The position numbers were made by a program, and so were the translations under genes. A stretch of 64,000 nucleotides of DNA, taken from Providencia rettgeri. GTDB taxonomy: Bacteria > Pseudomonadota > Gammaproteobacteria > Enterobacterales > Enterobacteriaceae. This document shows, in pieces, positions 34,066-44,383 of the stretch. The notes below the pieces were generated by a model. That model searched no databases and was not told the DNA's origin. It saw only the letters and a program-made list of their open reading frames with translations. How positions within the stretch are numbered: position 1 is the first letter of the stretch; every line of letters begins with the position of its first letter. The stretch lies in the NCBI RefSeq assembly GCF_013702265.1, contig NZ_CP059348.1, positions 1,984,001-2,048,000 on the forward strand, given 5' to 3'.

Positions 34066-36708
34066 ATGAAACGGGCAATAAAAATACTGTTTTTCTTATT
34101 AGGGGTGAGTGTTGTGCTCCTAATCATATTATGGACAACATTAACCCGTTGGGCGCCCGTTGTTGCTAAACATTTTTTACCCACACCAGTGACACTGTCA
34201 CTTTCTGAACCACAACTTGTTAATCATCAAATTAGATTCCCGAGTGTGGGATTAAGTGCAAATAATTGTTCTCTTGCAACAGTAACGGATGCCCGAATCT
34301 CTTTTTTCCCGATTAGGGCCAAAGTTGATGGGCTTGATGTTAATGCGGAATGTTTGGATGGAATCAAAACGAGTGAGGAGTCACCAAGTTCTCCTATAAA
34401 CATCACCGAGATACTGGATGCTATCCCTCAATTTTCACTCGTCATTGATAAGATCACACTGCATTCTTGGGAGCAGTATCAAGGTAGTTTATGGTTACGC
34501 AGTACCGCTGATTCTCCACTTATGTTGGATTATCAAGGGAAAAATGTACGGGTTTCTTCTTTTGTTAATTCGCAAAATCAACTGATTGTGCAGCAATTTT
34601 CGGCAACATTACCTCAGAGCACATTAGCGTTAGAAGAGTTGCAAGCTCTGGATCAAAATAAGCCACAAGAAGAGCCTCAACATATTGAATTAACAGCGCA
34701 ATTGGCTTTACCTCTGACGACGGCTCAACTGCCCGAAACGGGAGATATCGAAGCCCAATTTAAGCTTATTGAGTTAAATAAACGCTTAAATACAAAACTG
34801 CATTGGCAGCGCGATCAAGGCTTACTGACCGTTACAGATCTTGAGCAGCAACAAGAATTATTCCATCTTCCATGGCAGGTTTCATCATCACAAGTGACCG
34901 TAACGGATGGGCAATGGCGCTGGAATGATGGACAAATTCCACTTCATGGTGGAATTGCATTTCAAATTGATAACTGGAATCAAACCCTGAGTGAGTTTGT
35001 GGTTTCAGGACGTTTGAACATGTTGACTGATGCGAAAAAAGGAAAAGCTAACTTAGTCCTTACGCTTGAGCCTAGTCGTATCAATCTCCTCGATGCGGAT
35101 ATTGATTTTAGACTCAACGGTCAAGTGAAATACGATGACATGGTACTGGATATCAATTTGCCAGCGAAAATTGCAGGCCAGTTGGTTTCACCCACCGTCG
35201 CATTTATGCCTGGTTCGTTATTGAGAGCCTATGGGCGGGTTTCACCGACGATTCTGTTACGAGAAATACGCTTACCTTTGGCGGGTACCCGGTTAAATGC
35301 CGAAGGAATTTCGGGGCGCTTACAAGCAATTTTAAAGGTAAAAGAACAATATTGGGGTGACTTTGATATTCATCTCGATGGCAGTGCGAATAAGTTTAAT
35401 ATTGATAAAGGTAAATGGTTCTGGAATTACTGGGGTAATGCTCAGCTGCCTGCGTTAGCGGCTCGTTGGGATGTTAAAGGCAACGGCAGTTGGCAAGATA
35501 CACAATTAACGCTCAATAGCTTAAATACGGGATTTGACCAAATTAAATATGGTTTACTCTCCATGTCTGCTCCACGTCTTAAATTGACATCCCCGTTGGT
35601 TTGGCAGCGTGATCACGCAAAAGCGGATTTTTATGGCGCATTACAATTAACCAGTAATCGAATGTTATTTGGTGCAGATAGCTATTTGCCTAAAATTACG
35701 GCAAATGCGGAACTTAAGGGTACATCCCCAGCCAGTTTTCAGTTGAAAGGGGATTTAAGTACCAGACAAGTAGGGCCTATTGTTATATTTGGACGCTGGG
35801 ACGGTGAACGTCTGCGTGGTGAAGCACGTTGGCCGGAGCAGTCAGTTAAAGCATTTCAGACATTAATTCCGAAAGACCTAGGTATTGAATTACGTGAAGG
35901 TAAACTATTTTCTCAAGCTGCTTTTTCCATGACTCCAGAAAATGGTTTTATTGCTGGTGGACATTGGCGAGTGCAAAATACGAGCTTATGGATGAAGGAT
36001 GGTGAGCTTAATGGTTTGGATTTTGTCTTACCGTGGAAATTACATAATAGTACGTGGACATTAGGTGAGAAATCACCCGTTGAATTACGCATTAAGCACG
36101 TCTCGAATTTGTTTGAATTCACCGATATCAAAGCGGATTTATCAGGAACGTATCCGCCAACGGAGACTCATCCGATCCAGCTTAGCAATGTTGGTTTTAA
36201 AATGTTAGGCGGGGAAATCAATCTCGATTTACTGCGCTGGCCACAAAATAAACCGGCAACAATTAGTGTTCATCAAGTGGAGCTTAGCGAGCTATTCACA
36301 AAACTAAAAGTTTCACAATTTGCTGTTTCTGGTCGAGTAAATGGTGAGTTGCCATTTTACCTTAATAATCCTGATTGGATTATTAAAGGGGGATGGATGG
36401 AAAATAACGGGCCTTTGACATTACGCTTAGATACCAATTTTGTGGAGTCTATTGCCAAAGATAATATTTCAGCAGGATCGGCGATTGGATGGCTACAATA
36501 TCTTGAAATTCAACGCAGTCGTACCGATGTGAATGTCACAAACTTGGGATTACTCACCATGTCGACTATTCTTGAAGGGTATAACACTAAAGAAGCCAAG
36601 AAGCGTGAAGTTCACTTAAATTATCACCATGAAGAGAATATTTTTCAGTTATGGCGCAGTTTACGTTTTGGTACTGGCTTAGAAGAATGGCTCGAAAAGA
36701 ATATATAA
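34066..36708 (+). CDS. ydbH: AsmA-like intermembrane lipid transport protein YdbH
   Basis: An 880-residue protein with an N-terminal membrane anchor (IKILFFLLGVSVVLLIILW) and a very long beta-rich periplasmic body ending with a DUF2125/dicarboxylate-type AsmA C-terminal part (GPLTLRLDTNFVESIAKDNI). In E. coli, YdbH, TamB and YhdP are partly redundant AsmA-like bridges that move phospholipid to the outer membrane. Here it heads ydbH-ynbE-ydbL, as in E. coli. A possible small ORF lies just upstream. Confidence 0.93.
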   Translation: MKRAIKILFFLLGVSVVLLIILWTTLTRWAPVVAKHFLPTPVTLSLSEPQLVNHQIRFPSVGLSANNCSLATVTDARISFFPIRAKVDGLDVNAECLDGIKTSEESPSSPINITEILDAIPQFSLVIDKITLHSWEQYQGSLWLRSTADSPLMLDYQGKNVRVSSFVNSQNQLIVQQFSATLPQSTLALEELQALDQNKPQEEPQHIELTAQLALPLTTAQLPETGDIEAQFKLIELNKRLNTKLHWQRDQGLLTVTDLEQQQELFHLPWQVSSSQVTVTDGQWRWNDGQIPLHGGIAFQIDNWNQTLSEFVVSGRLNMLTDAKKGKANLVLTLEPSRINLLDADIDFRLNGQVKYDDMVLDINLPAKIAGQLVSPTVAFMPGSLLRAYGRVSPTILLREIRLPLAGTRLNAEGISGRLQAILKVKEQYWGDFDIHLDGSANKFNIDKGKWFWNYWGNAQLPALAARWDVKGNGSWQDTQLTLNSLNTGFDQIKYGLLSMSAPRLKLTSPLVWQRDHAKADFYGALQLTSNRMLFGADSYLPKITANAELKGTSPASFQLKGDLSTRQVGPIVIFGRWDGERLRGEARWPEQSVKAFQTLIPKDLGIELREGKLFSQAAFSMTPENGFIAGGHWRVQNTSLWMKDGELNGLDFVLPWKLHNSTWTLGEKSPVELRIKHVSNLFEFTDIKADLSGTYPPTETHPIQLSNVGFKMLGGEINLDLLRWPQNKPATISVHQVELSELFTKLKVSQFAVSGRVNGELPFYLNNPDWIIKGGWMENNGPLTLRLDTNFVESIAKDNISAGSAIGWLQYLEIQRSRTDVNVTNLGLLTMSTILEGYNTKEAKKREVHLNYHHEENIFQLWRSLRFGTGLEEWLEKNI

Positions 36709-36725
36709 AAGGGAAAAGGACTAAC

Positions 36726-36932
36726 GTGAAAACATTAAAATTGATCATGATGATGGCAATGGCGTCGCTATTAACGGCATGTTTACGCGTAGAAGTCGCT
36801 ACGCCAGATAAGCCAATTAACATCAATATGAATGTTAAGATTGAACATGAAATCCAAATTAAAGCTGACCGACAAGTCGAAGAATTATTAAAGGAAAACA
36901 GCGATCTATTCGGTGAGGTACCTGCAAAATGA
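36726..36932 (+). CDS. ynbE: Outer membrane lipoprotein YnbE
   Basis: A 68-residue lipoprotein with lipobox LLTAC and the family body RVEVATPDKPININMNVKIE, HEIQIKADRQVEELL, as in E. coli YnbE. It is the outer-membrane partner of YdbH in the lipid bridge. The GTG at 36726 follows aaaagga; the longer frame to the left overlaps ydbH and has no family match. Its stop overlaps the ydbL start (ATGA). Confidence 0.93.
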   Translation: MKTLKLIMMMAMASLLTACLRVEVATPDKPININMNVKIEHEIQIKADRQVEELLKENSDLFGEVPAK

Positions 36933-37258
36933 TGAACTGGTTTAAAGTCGTCACGTTATGTTCCACATTAAGCATATTTTCTGCATTTGCTCTGACGGTG
37001 GAAGAAGGTAAAACTCACGGTATGGTGGGAGAAACCTTATCGGGATATTTGGCGGTAATTGACCAAAGTAGTGCAGATGCAAAGCAATTGGTTGAACATA
37101 TCAATGCCGAAAGAAAAAATCGATATACAGAAATTGCAGATAAAAATGGGCTTAAAACCAATGATGTCGCAAGAATGGCAGGGCAGAAATTGGTTGAACG
37201 GGCGCCGACGGGAGAATATGTACGCGGTATTAATGGGCAATGGATGCAGAAAAAATAA
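36929..37258 (+). CDS. ydbL: Periplasmic protein YdbL
   Basis: A 109-residue secreted protein with a signal peptide (CSTLSIFSAFA) and a DUF1318 body: EEGKTHGMVGETLSGYLAV, INAERKNRYTEIADKNG and GQKLVERAPTGEYV. In E. coli YdbL acts as a chaperone-like partner that keeps YnbE from forming the wrong multimers in the YdbH bridge. It overlaps ynbE by four bases, so translation is coupled. Confidence 0.93.
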   Translation: MMNWFKVVTLCSTLSIFSAFALTVEEGKTHGMVGETLSGYLAVIDQSSADAKQLVEHINAERKNRYTEIADKNGLKTNDVARMAGQKLVERAPTGEYVRGINGQWMQKK

Positions 37259-37260
37259 AA

Positions 37261-37292
37261 TGCGCACGAAAACTAATATAGTGCGCACTATT
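37261..37292 (+). terminator. Hairpin after ydbL
   Basis: TGCGCAC/GTGCGCA arms around a 13-base AT-rich loop followed by ctatttta, two bases after the ydbL stop. It probably ends the ydbH operon. Confidence 0.65.
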
Positions 37293-37307
37293 TTACGAGG
37301 CCTACTG

Positions 37308-37922
<615 letters not shown>

Positions 37923-38129
37923 TCATGTGTCTATCTCATCAGATAATGATGATACTCGGTATGTGGCAGATTAATAGGAAGAAATTTAGAAGTCATGCTT
38001 CAAAAAAACTGATGGTATTTGTATGAGATAACTAAAATCATAAAACAAACCTAAATATTATCTTTAGCCACCACATGATTATAGATAGATGAGTGGCGTT
38101 ATAATGAATTGAAAAATAAGGATTTAAGA

Positions 38130-41100
38130 ATGGATCCCATTCTATCAGCATTACATGCTGAAATTGAACAAACATCACTGCGTGATCAATGGCAACTGAA
38201 GAAACGCCTTCACGGTATTGCAAAAATACAAGATCAAAAATCTCGTATGGCAGTTATCGAAGTTATCAAAGGGGATATTGAAAAGGCAAAACAGAAGGTT
38301 GAGAAAAAACGCCTGAATATGCCGAAAATTGTTTACCCTGAAAATTTACCGGTTAGCCAAAGAAAACAAGCTATTTTTGATGCGATTAATCAGCATCAAG
38401 TGGTGATCATCGCGGGTGAAACGGGATCAGGTAAAACCACGCAAATCCCTAAAATTTGCTTAGAACTTGGCCGTGGCGTGAAGGGTTTTATTGGTCATAC
38501 TCAGCCAAGGAGATTAGCGGCTCGCTCGGTGGCTTCGCGTCTTGCTCAAGAGTTAGAGTGTGAGCTAGGCACAAATGTCGGTTATAAAGTTCGCTTTAGT
38601 GACCAAGTGAGTGATACCACCCAAGTTAAATTAATGACGGATGGTATTTTGCTGGCGGAATTGCAGAATGATAAATTGCTGCTGCAATACGACACTATCA
38701 TTATCGATGAAGCCCATGAACGCAGTTTAAATATTGATTTTATTTTAGGGTATTTGCGCCAATTATTGCCTAAGCGCCCTGATTTAAAAGTCATTATTAC
38801 ATCAGCGACGATTGATCCAGAACGATTCTCTCGACACTTTGGTCATGCGCCAATTGTAGAGGTATCAGGGCGGACATATCCAGTTGAAGTACGTTATCGC
38901 CCAATTATGGGGGATGATAATGACAGCGAACGCGACCAAATTGACGGTATTATCGATGCCGTTAATGAGTTAGGACGTGAAAGTGCTGGCGATATTCTGA
39001 TTTTTATGAGTGGTGAGCGAGAAATTCGTGATACCGCCGATGCCTTATCCAAGCTACAACTACGTCATACGGAAGTCTTACCGCTGTTTGCACGGTTATC
39101 TAACAGTGAGCAAAACCGAATTTTCCATCCTCATGGTGGCCGTCGGATTATCCTTGCCACTAACGTCGCAGAAACCTCTCTGACGGTTCCGGGGATCAAG
39201 TATGTGATTGATACGGGTTATGCGCGTATCAGCCGTTATAGTTATCGCACCAAGGTACAACGTCTGCCTGTTGAGGCGATTTCGCAAGCGTCTGCTAATC
39301 AGCGTAAAGGGCGATGTGGTCGTGTCTCGGACGGTATTTGTATCCGCTTGTATTCTGAAGAAGATTTTTTATCTCGACCGGAGTTTACCGATCCTGAAAT
39401 CCTGAGAACCAACTTAGCGTCGGTCATTTTGCAGATGACCTCAATCGGACTTGGGGATATCGCGGCATTTCCATTCGTTGAAGCACCGGATAAGCGCAAT
39501 ATTCAAGATGGTGTCAAATTACTGGAAGAGCTTGGTGGGATCCAACCTCATAAAGATGCAGATAAAGGTTATCGATTAACCGATATCGGACGCCAGTTAG
39601 CACAATTACCCGTTGACCCGCGTTTAGCGCGAATGGTGATTGAAGCCAGAAAGTATGGAGCGGTACGCGAAACAATGGTGATCGTTTCGGCATTATCGAT
39701 TCAAGATCCCCGTGAAAGACCGCTGGATAAGCAGCAAGCTTCTGATGAAAAACATCGACGTTTCCATGATAAGCAATCGGATTTTCTGGCATTTTTAAAT
39801 CTGTGGGACTATTTAAAACAACAGCAAGAGGAATTATCTAACGCACAATTTAGAAAAATGTGTCGTCAGGATTTCCTTAACTATTTGCGAATTCGCGAGT
39901 GGCAAGATCTCTACACTCAGTTACGCCAAGTTGTGAAAGAGCAAGGGTTTGCGATCAATAGTGTACCGGCAGATTTTCGCAGTATTCATGTCTCGCTATT
40001 GGCAGGATTGCTCTCTCATATCGGTCAGAAAGATGCTGAAAAACATGAGTTTACGGGGGCGAGAAATGCGCGATTTACTATCTTCCCAGGCTCCGGTTTA
40101 TTCAAAAAACCACCGAAGTGGACGATGGTCGCTGAACTGGTTGAAACATCAAAGTTGTGGGGTCGGATTGCGGCTTCCATTGATCCTGAATGGATTGAAC
40201 CGCTAGCTGAGCATTTGGTAAAACACCACTATAGTGAGCCCCATTGGTCAAAATCAGAAGGTGCTGTGACAGCATCGGAAAAAGTAACTTTATATGGGTT
40301 GCCGATTGTGGCTTCACGCCAAGTGAATTATGGTTCGATTGATCCATTATTATGCCGTGAACTCTTTATTCGTCACGCACTGGTGGAAGGCGACTGGAAT
40401 ACCCGTCATGCGTTCTTCAGAGCTAACCTAAAACTGTTATCAGAAGTGGAAGATTTGGAACACAAATCACGTCGCCGAGATATTTTAGTGGATGACGAAA
40501 CGCTATTTGCGTTTTATGATCAGCGTATTCCGAATGATGTGATTTCCTCTCGTCATTTTGATAACTGGTGGAAAACTGCATCAAAACAGCAACCGGATTT
40601 GCTCAGTTTTGAAAAAAATATGCTGATCAAAGAAGATGCCGGGAATGTGTCGGCGCTTGATTACCCAAATTATTGGTATCAAGGTGATCTCAAATTCCGT
40701 TTAAGCTACCAGTTTGAACCCGGCACTGACGCTGATGGCGTCACCGTTCATATCCCATTAGCCATTTTGAATCAGGTACAAAATGTGGGCTTTGACTGGC
40801 AAGTACCGGGCCTACGCCACGAATTAATCGTTGCATTAATCAAATCATTGCCTAAACCTATTCGTCGGAACTTTGTGCCTGCGCCAAACTATGCTTCTGC
40901 ATTTTTGGAGCGAGTTCCAACTCCTGAAGGTAGTGTATTAGATAAGCTAGAACGCGAACTGCGTCGAATGACGGGGGTAACGGTAGAGCGTGAAGCTTGG
41001 CAATTAGACCAACTTCCAGTGCATTTAAAAATGACCTATCGAGTGGTGAATGACAAAAATAAAACCATCGCGGAAGGGCAAGATCTGGATGCCTTAAAAG

Positions 41101-42029
41101 ATAGCCTTAAGGAAAAAGTGCAAGAAACACTGTCCGAAGTTGTGGATGATGGAATTGAACAAAGTGGCTTGCATATTTGGAGTTTCGGTGAGTTACCACA
41201 ACGTTATGAACAAAAACGTGGGGGATATTCAGTTAAAGCTTATCCAGCGTTAGTGGACGAAAAGAACAGTGTGGGGATCCGTGTTTTTGAAACTGAACTC
41301 GAGCAACAGCAAGCAATGTGGGGCGGAGTTCGTCGGTTGTTACTCTTGAACATTCCTTCACCAATCAAATATTTGCATGAAAAACTGCCGAATAAATCCA
41401 AATTAGGACTCTATTTTAACCCTTATGGCAAAGTGCTTGAATTAATTGATGATTGTATTGCGTGCGGTATTGATCAGCTGATTGCAACTTATGGCGGCGC
41501 CGTATGGACTGAAGAGCAGTTTGAATCATTAAAAGAGTACGCGAGAGCGGAATTGAACGATGTGGTTGTGAATATCGCCAAGCAAGTTGAGCAAATCTTA
41601 ACGTCGGTATTTGCTATCAATAAACGGTTGAAAGGTCGCGTTGATTTTTCGATGGCGCTCGCATTGTCTGATCTCAAAGCTCAAATGTCAGGATTGGTAT
41701 TTAAAGGGTTTGTGACGGAGCAGGGCTGGAAGCGATTACCGGATATTTTGCGTTACTTAAACGGTATTGAACGTCGGTTAGAAAAGTTAGCCATCGATCC
41801 AAATCGTGACCGCGCGCAGATGAGCAAAGTTGAACACGTGCAAACCATGTGGCAGCAGTGGATGAGTAAACTCACTCCATTGCAAAAGCAGTTACCGGAA
41901 GTACAGGAAGTTCGCTGGATGATTGAAGAGTTGCGAGTGAGCTTGTTTGCTCAACAGCTTGGAACGCCATATCCGATTTCGGATAAACGTATCATTCAAA
42001 CCATGGAAAGTTTAACGCAGCAACTGTAG
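38130..42029 (+). CDS. hrpA: ATP-dependent RNA helicase HrpA
   Basis: DEAH-box helicase of 1299 residues, linked in E. coli to mRNA processing and to rescue of collided or stalled ribosomes. Motifs appear in order: Walker A (IIAGETGSGKTTQIPK), Ia (TQPRRLAARSVA), DEAH (IIIDEAHERSLNIDF), SAT, motif V (LATNVAETSLTVPGIKYVID) and motif VI (QRKGRCGRVSDG). An OB-fold and a long C-terminal DUF3418 region follow (LLLLNIPSPIKYLHEKLPNK). The ATG at 38130 after aagga is preferred to a TTG at 38109. Length equals E. coli HrpA. Confidence 0.97.
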   Translation: MDPILSALHAEIEQTSLRDQWQLKKRLHGIAKIQDQKSRMAVIEVIKGDIEKAKQKVEKKRLNMPKIVYPENLPVSQRKQAIFDAINQHQVVIIAGETGSGKTTQIPKICLELGRGVKGFIGHTQPRRLAARSVASRLAQELECELGTNVGYKVRFSDQVSDTTQVKLMTDGILLAELQNDKLLLQYDTIIIDEAHERSLNIDFILGYLRQLLPKRPDLKVIITSATIDPERFSRHFGHAPIVEVSGRTYPVEVRYRPIMGDDNDSERDQIDGIIDAVNELGRESAGDILIFMSGEREIRDTADALSKLQLRHTEVLPLFARLSNSEQNRIFHPHGGRRIILATNVAETSLTVPGIKYVIDTGYARISRYSYRTKVQRLPVEAISQASANQRKGRCGRVSDGICIRLYSEEDFLSRPEFTDPEILRTNLASVILQMTSIGLGDIAAFPFVEAPDKRNIQDGVKLLEELGGIQPHKDADKGYRLTDIGRQLAQLPVDPRLARMVIEARKYGAVRETMVIVSALSIQDPRERPLDKQQASDEKHRRFHDKQSDFLAFLNLWDYLKQQQEELSNAQFRKMCRQDFLNYLRIREWQDLYTQLRQVVKEQGFAINSVPADFRSIHVSLLAGLLSHIGQKDAEKHEFTGARNARFTIFPGSGLFKKPPKWTMVAELVETSKLWGRIAASIDPEWIEPLAEHLVKHHYSEPHWSKSEGAVTASEKVTLYGLPIVASRQVNYGSIDPLLCRELFIRHALVEGDWNTRHAFFRANLKLLSEVEDLEHKSRRRDILVDDETLFAFYDQRIPNDVISSRHFDNWWKTASKQQPDLLSFEKNMLIKEDAGNVSALDYPNYWYQGDLKFRLSYQFEPGTDADGVTVHIPLAILNQVQNVGFDWQVPGLRHELIVALIKSLPKPIRRNFVPAPNYASAFLERVPTPEGSVLDKLERELRRMTGVTVEREAWQLDQLPVHLKMTYRVVNDKNKTIAEGQDLDALKDSLKEKVQETLSEVVDDGIEQSGLHIWSFGELPQRYEQKRGGYSVKAYPALVDEKNSVGIRVFETELEQQQAMWGGVRRLLLLNIPSPIKYLHEKLPNKSKLGLYFNPYGKVLELIDDCIACGIDQLIATYGGAVWTEEQFESLKEYARAELNDVVVNIAKQVEQILTSVFAINKRLKGRVDFSMALALSDLKAQMSGLVFKGFVTEQGWKRLPDILRYLNGIERRLEKLAIDPNRDRAQMSKVEHVQTMWQQWMSKLTPLQKQLPEVQEVRWMIEELRVSLFAQQLGTPYPISDKRIIQTMESLTQQL

Positions 42030-42085
42030 TTTGGGGTTAATGATAGCGTTAGGCTGATGATAATTTATTGGCTAATAAGATAATT

Positions 42086-42127
42086 AATGCGCGATGTGGT
42101 AACTTTATCACTCGCGCATTTTTTTAT
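42086..42127 (+). terminator. Terminator after hrpA
   Basis: AATGCGCGA/TCGCGCATT stem around a 17-base loop followed by seven T residues. Confidence 0.9.
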
Positions 42128-42271
42128 TGTGAAATAGCCATAGAATTGATTACGGATAAGCTTTATGGCTCAACCCTTTTTTAGTTACAACATGCTAATG
42201 GGTTTGCACTATTTCTGCATTAGCAACTGAGTTGTCCTCAATATATTTAGCAAGCTAGCGCTGTTTGGGAT

Positions 42272-42517
42272 TTATCGCTCAATAGCTTGTTCTATTTGCT
42301 GCTGAGTTGCTAATTTAAATTGAAAGCCTTCGATACGATCTTGCGCTTTAATTTGAGGTAATTTTTGCTGAAAGTGGCTTGGCGATTGCGGAGGGAATGA
42401 TTGGGTTACGGCTGTTATTCTTTGAGACATCGAATGTGTCGCTTCTGATGGGGAATGAATAAAAGTAGGGCGATCAGCAAATGTGACTGTACGCAGATTC
42501 GTTGGGGCTATGTGCAT
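42272..42517 (-). CDS. Hypothetical 81-residue protein
   Basis: A good ribosome site (aaggaaactaaa then ATG) precedes an 81-codon ORF rich in Gln, Ser, Thr and Pro (MHIAPTNLRTVTFADRPTFI ... FPPQSPSHFQQKLPQIK). It has no signal peptide, membrane segment or domain I recognise. It stands alone between hrpA and ydgI. The low-complexity, disordered look leaves open that it is a small secreted or regulatory protein, or the remnant of a longer gene. Confidence 0.5.
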   Translation of the reverse strand: MHIAPTNLRTVTFADRPTFIHSPSEATHSMSQRITAVTQSFPPQSPSHFQQKLPQIKAQDRIEGFQFKLATQQQIEQAIER

Positions 42518-42623
42518 TTTAGTTTCCTTATTGGTGAATAGTCATTCAAAAACTACATCACAAAAAAGGATGAAAATTGTAAAAAACGTGGGGGTTGAGC
42601 AGGGGGAAATAAAGATAATAAAA

Positions 42624-42659
42624 AATGAGCTAAATTCAATGGGTTAAATTTAGCTCATT
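42624..42659 (-). terminator. Terminator after ydgI
   Basis: AATGAGCTAAATT/AATTTAGCTCATT form a 13-bp stem with a ten-base loop; on the minus strand a T run (ttttttattat) follows. It lies just behind the ydgI stop. Confidence 0.88.
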
Positions 42660-42672
42660 AATAAAGAGTGGA

Positions 42673-44064
42673 TTACGCTAACAGGGAATATAAAGCTGGT
42701 ACTGAGGCTATCGCAATCCCAAATGCTAAAATTTTCTCAATTAACTTCAATGGCGCTTTTGCTGTTTGTTGTGAACGAGCATACAGAAAAATAATGATCC
42801 CTGGTGCATAAAGTACCACGGAGAGCATCAAGTTAATCAATCCTGATGCGTACAATAGCCATAATCCATAGACAGCGGCAACAAAACCAACCGCGAGCAG
42901 GGCTTTGCTATGGCGTTGATAAGCAACTTTAACTAAGAAAGCACCGACCAAAAAGTAAGGAACCAAAATCATCTCTGAAGCGATAGTCAGCAGGGTATTG
43001 TAGTTACTGCCACTTAACCAAATCAGCACTAAAGATAATTGAACTGCACCATTGGTGAACCATAACGAAGAAGATGGCGCATCATTCTTATTTAATTTAT
43101 TGAAAATTTTAGGGAATGATTGGTATTGTGCGGCAATATACGGAACTTCAGCCGCCATAATTGTCCAGCTCAAATAGGCACCACAAACAGAGATAATCAA
43201 ACCAGCTGCAATAATGATGTCACCACTAGAGCCAATTAAAGAAACCATTAATGTTGCCATCGACGGGTTTTTAATCTCAGCCAGATCGGCTCGAGGCATG
43301 ATCCCAAGAGATAAAAGCGTGACAAGAATATAGATAATTAATGCAGAGCTTACCGCAAAAATGGTAGCTAGACCGACATCTCGGCGGTTTTTCGCGCGAG
43401 CGGAGACGACAACAGCACCTTCAATACCAATAAAGACCCACAAAGTAATCAGCATGGTGTCTTTAACTTGCTCCCAAACGGGAATACCAAGGTCAATGCC
43501 GCTAAAATCGGCATCAAAAATATCGAGCTTGAAGGCAAAGAACGCGAGTACGATAAACAACCCAAGAGGGACTAATTTCGCCATCGTGGCGAGCTTGTTG
43601 ATCCCCGCCGCCGTTTGCACACCGCGAAGAACTAAATAATGCACGACCCACAGTAAGATAGATTCACCGATCAGAGCTTGCCAAGTATTTCCATCGCCAA
43701 ACACAATGTTATCCGGCGTGTCAGTAAAGAAGCTGATCGCAGCAAAAACAATGACTAAATAAGAAACGTTGGCGACAACAGCACACAACCAATAGCCCCA
43801 TGCAGAGCAAAAACCAATAAACTCACCGAATCCTACTTTTGCATAAGTAAATATTCCACCATCCAGATCAGGACGAATTCTGGAAAGGAGTAAAAGAGAG
43901 AATGCAAGAAATAAGATCCCGACGCCCGTGATGGACCAGCCGATAATTAATGCTAATGGGCTTGCCACTTCAGCCATATTCTGCGGAAGGCTAAATACAC
44001 CAGCACCAACCATTGAGCTAAGAACTAGCGCGGTGAGTGCAGTAAGGCTTAATGTATTTTTCAA
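42673..44064 (-). CDS. ydgI: Basic amino acid antiporter YdgI (ArcD-like, APC superfamily)
   Basis: An inner-membrane protein of 463 residues with about 12 helices. It matches E. coli YdgI, a predicted arginine/ornithine antiporter: LTALVLSSMVGAGVFSLPQN (substrate-site helix 1), DGGIFTYAKVGFGEFIGFCS, GVEGA-type VFIGIEGAVVVSARAKNRRD. The start is most likely TTG at 44064, six bases after AGGA, giving MKNTLSLTALTALVLSS, which lines up with E. coli MEKKLGLSALTALVLSS. It lies downstream of ydgH on the same strand. Confidence 0.92.
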   Translation of the reverse strand: MKNTLSLTALTALVLSSMVGAGVFSLPQNMAEVASPLALIIGWSITGVGILFLAFSLLLLSRIRPDLDGGIFTYAKVGFGEFIGFCSAWGYWLCAVVANVSYLVIVFAAISFFTDTPDNIVFGDGNTWQALIGESILLWVVHYLVLRGVQTAAGINKLATMAKLVPLGLFIVLAFFAFKLDIFDADFSGIDLGIPVWEQVKDTMLITLWVFIGIEGAVVVSARAKNRRDVGLATIFAVSSALIIYILVTLLSLGIMPRADLAEIKNPSMATLMVSLIGSSGDIIIAAGLIISVCGAYLSWTIMAAEVPYIAAQYQSFPKIFNKLNKNDAPSSSLWFTNGAVQLSLVLIWLSGSNYNTLLTIASEMILVPYFLVGAFLVKVAYQRHSKALLAVGFVAAVYGLWLLYASGLINLMLSVVLYAPGIIIFLYARSQQTAKAPLKLIEKILAFGIAIASVPALYSLLA

Positions 44065-44383
44065 TGTATATCCTGGTTGTTGTGCAATCAAAAGTTAAAA
44101 TCACGTTAAGATAGCAATGCTATAAATGGATTCACTGTCACAGCTTTTAAATCCAGTTGGATCGCCTGCTAAATTAGAGTGTGGATTCTACGAATGAAAT
44201 GCGACAGATGCAATGGGAAAATATGCACAGAACAAGATGTTTTATTCACTTTCGTTGTTTATGGCAAATAGGCTCACATTTTATAAACTACTCACTCGAG
44301 GTTATAAAAAAGTATGGCAGAGCAAACAAAAAAAGCCAGCTTGATATTTAAGCTGGCTTTCATAACAAAATAGAGCTATCTAA
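44065..44383 (-). other. ydgI promoter region and ydgH terminator
   Basis: This 319-base gap holds the ydgH terminator at its right end and presumably the ydgI promoter. I see no ORF of note and no clear operator. Confidence 0.5.
44332..44360 (-). terminator. Terminator after ydgH
   Basis: AAAGCCAGCTT/AAGCTGGCTTT stem with a seven-base loop; on the minus strand it is followed by a run of T. Confidence 0.92.

Noticed and set aside
36651..36725. Longer ynbE frame overlapping ydbH
   Set aside because: It would place the lipoprotein signal internally; the GTG behind aaaagga gives a normal lipoprotein start.
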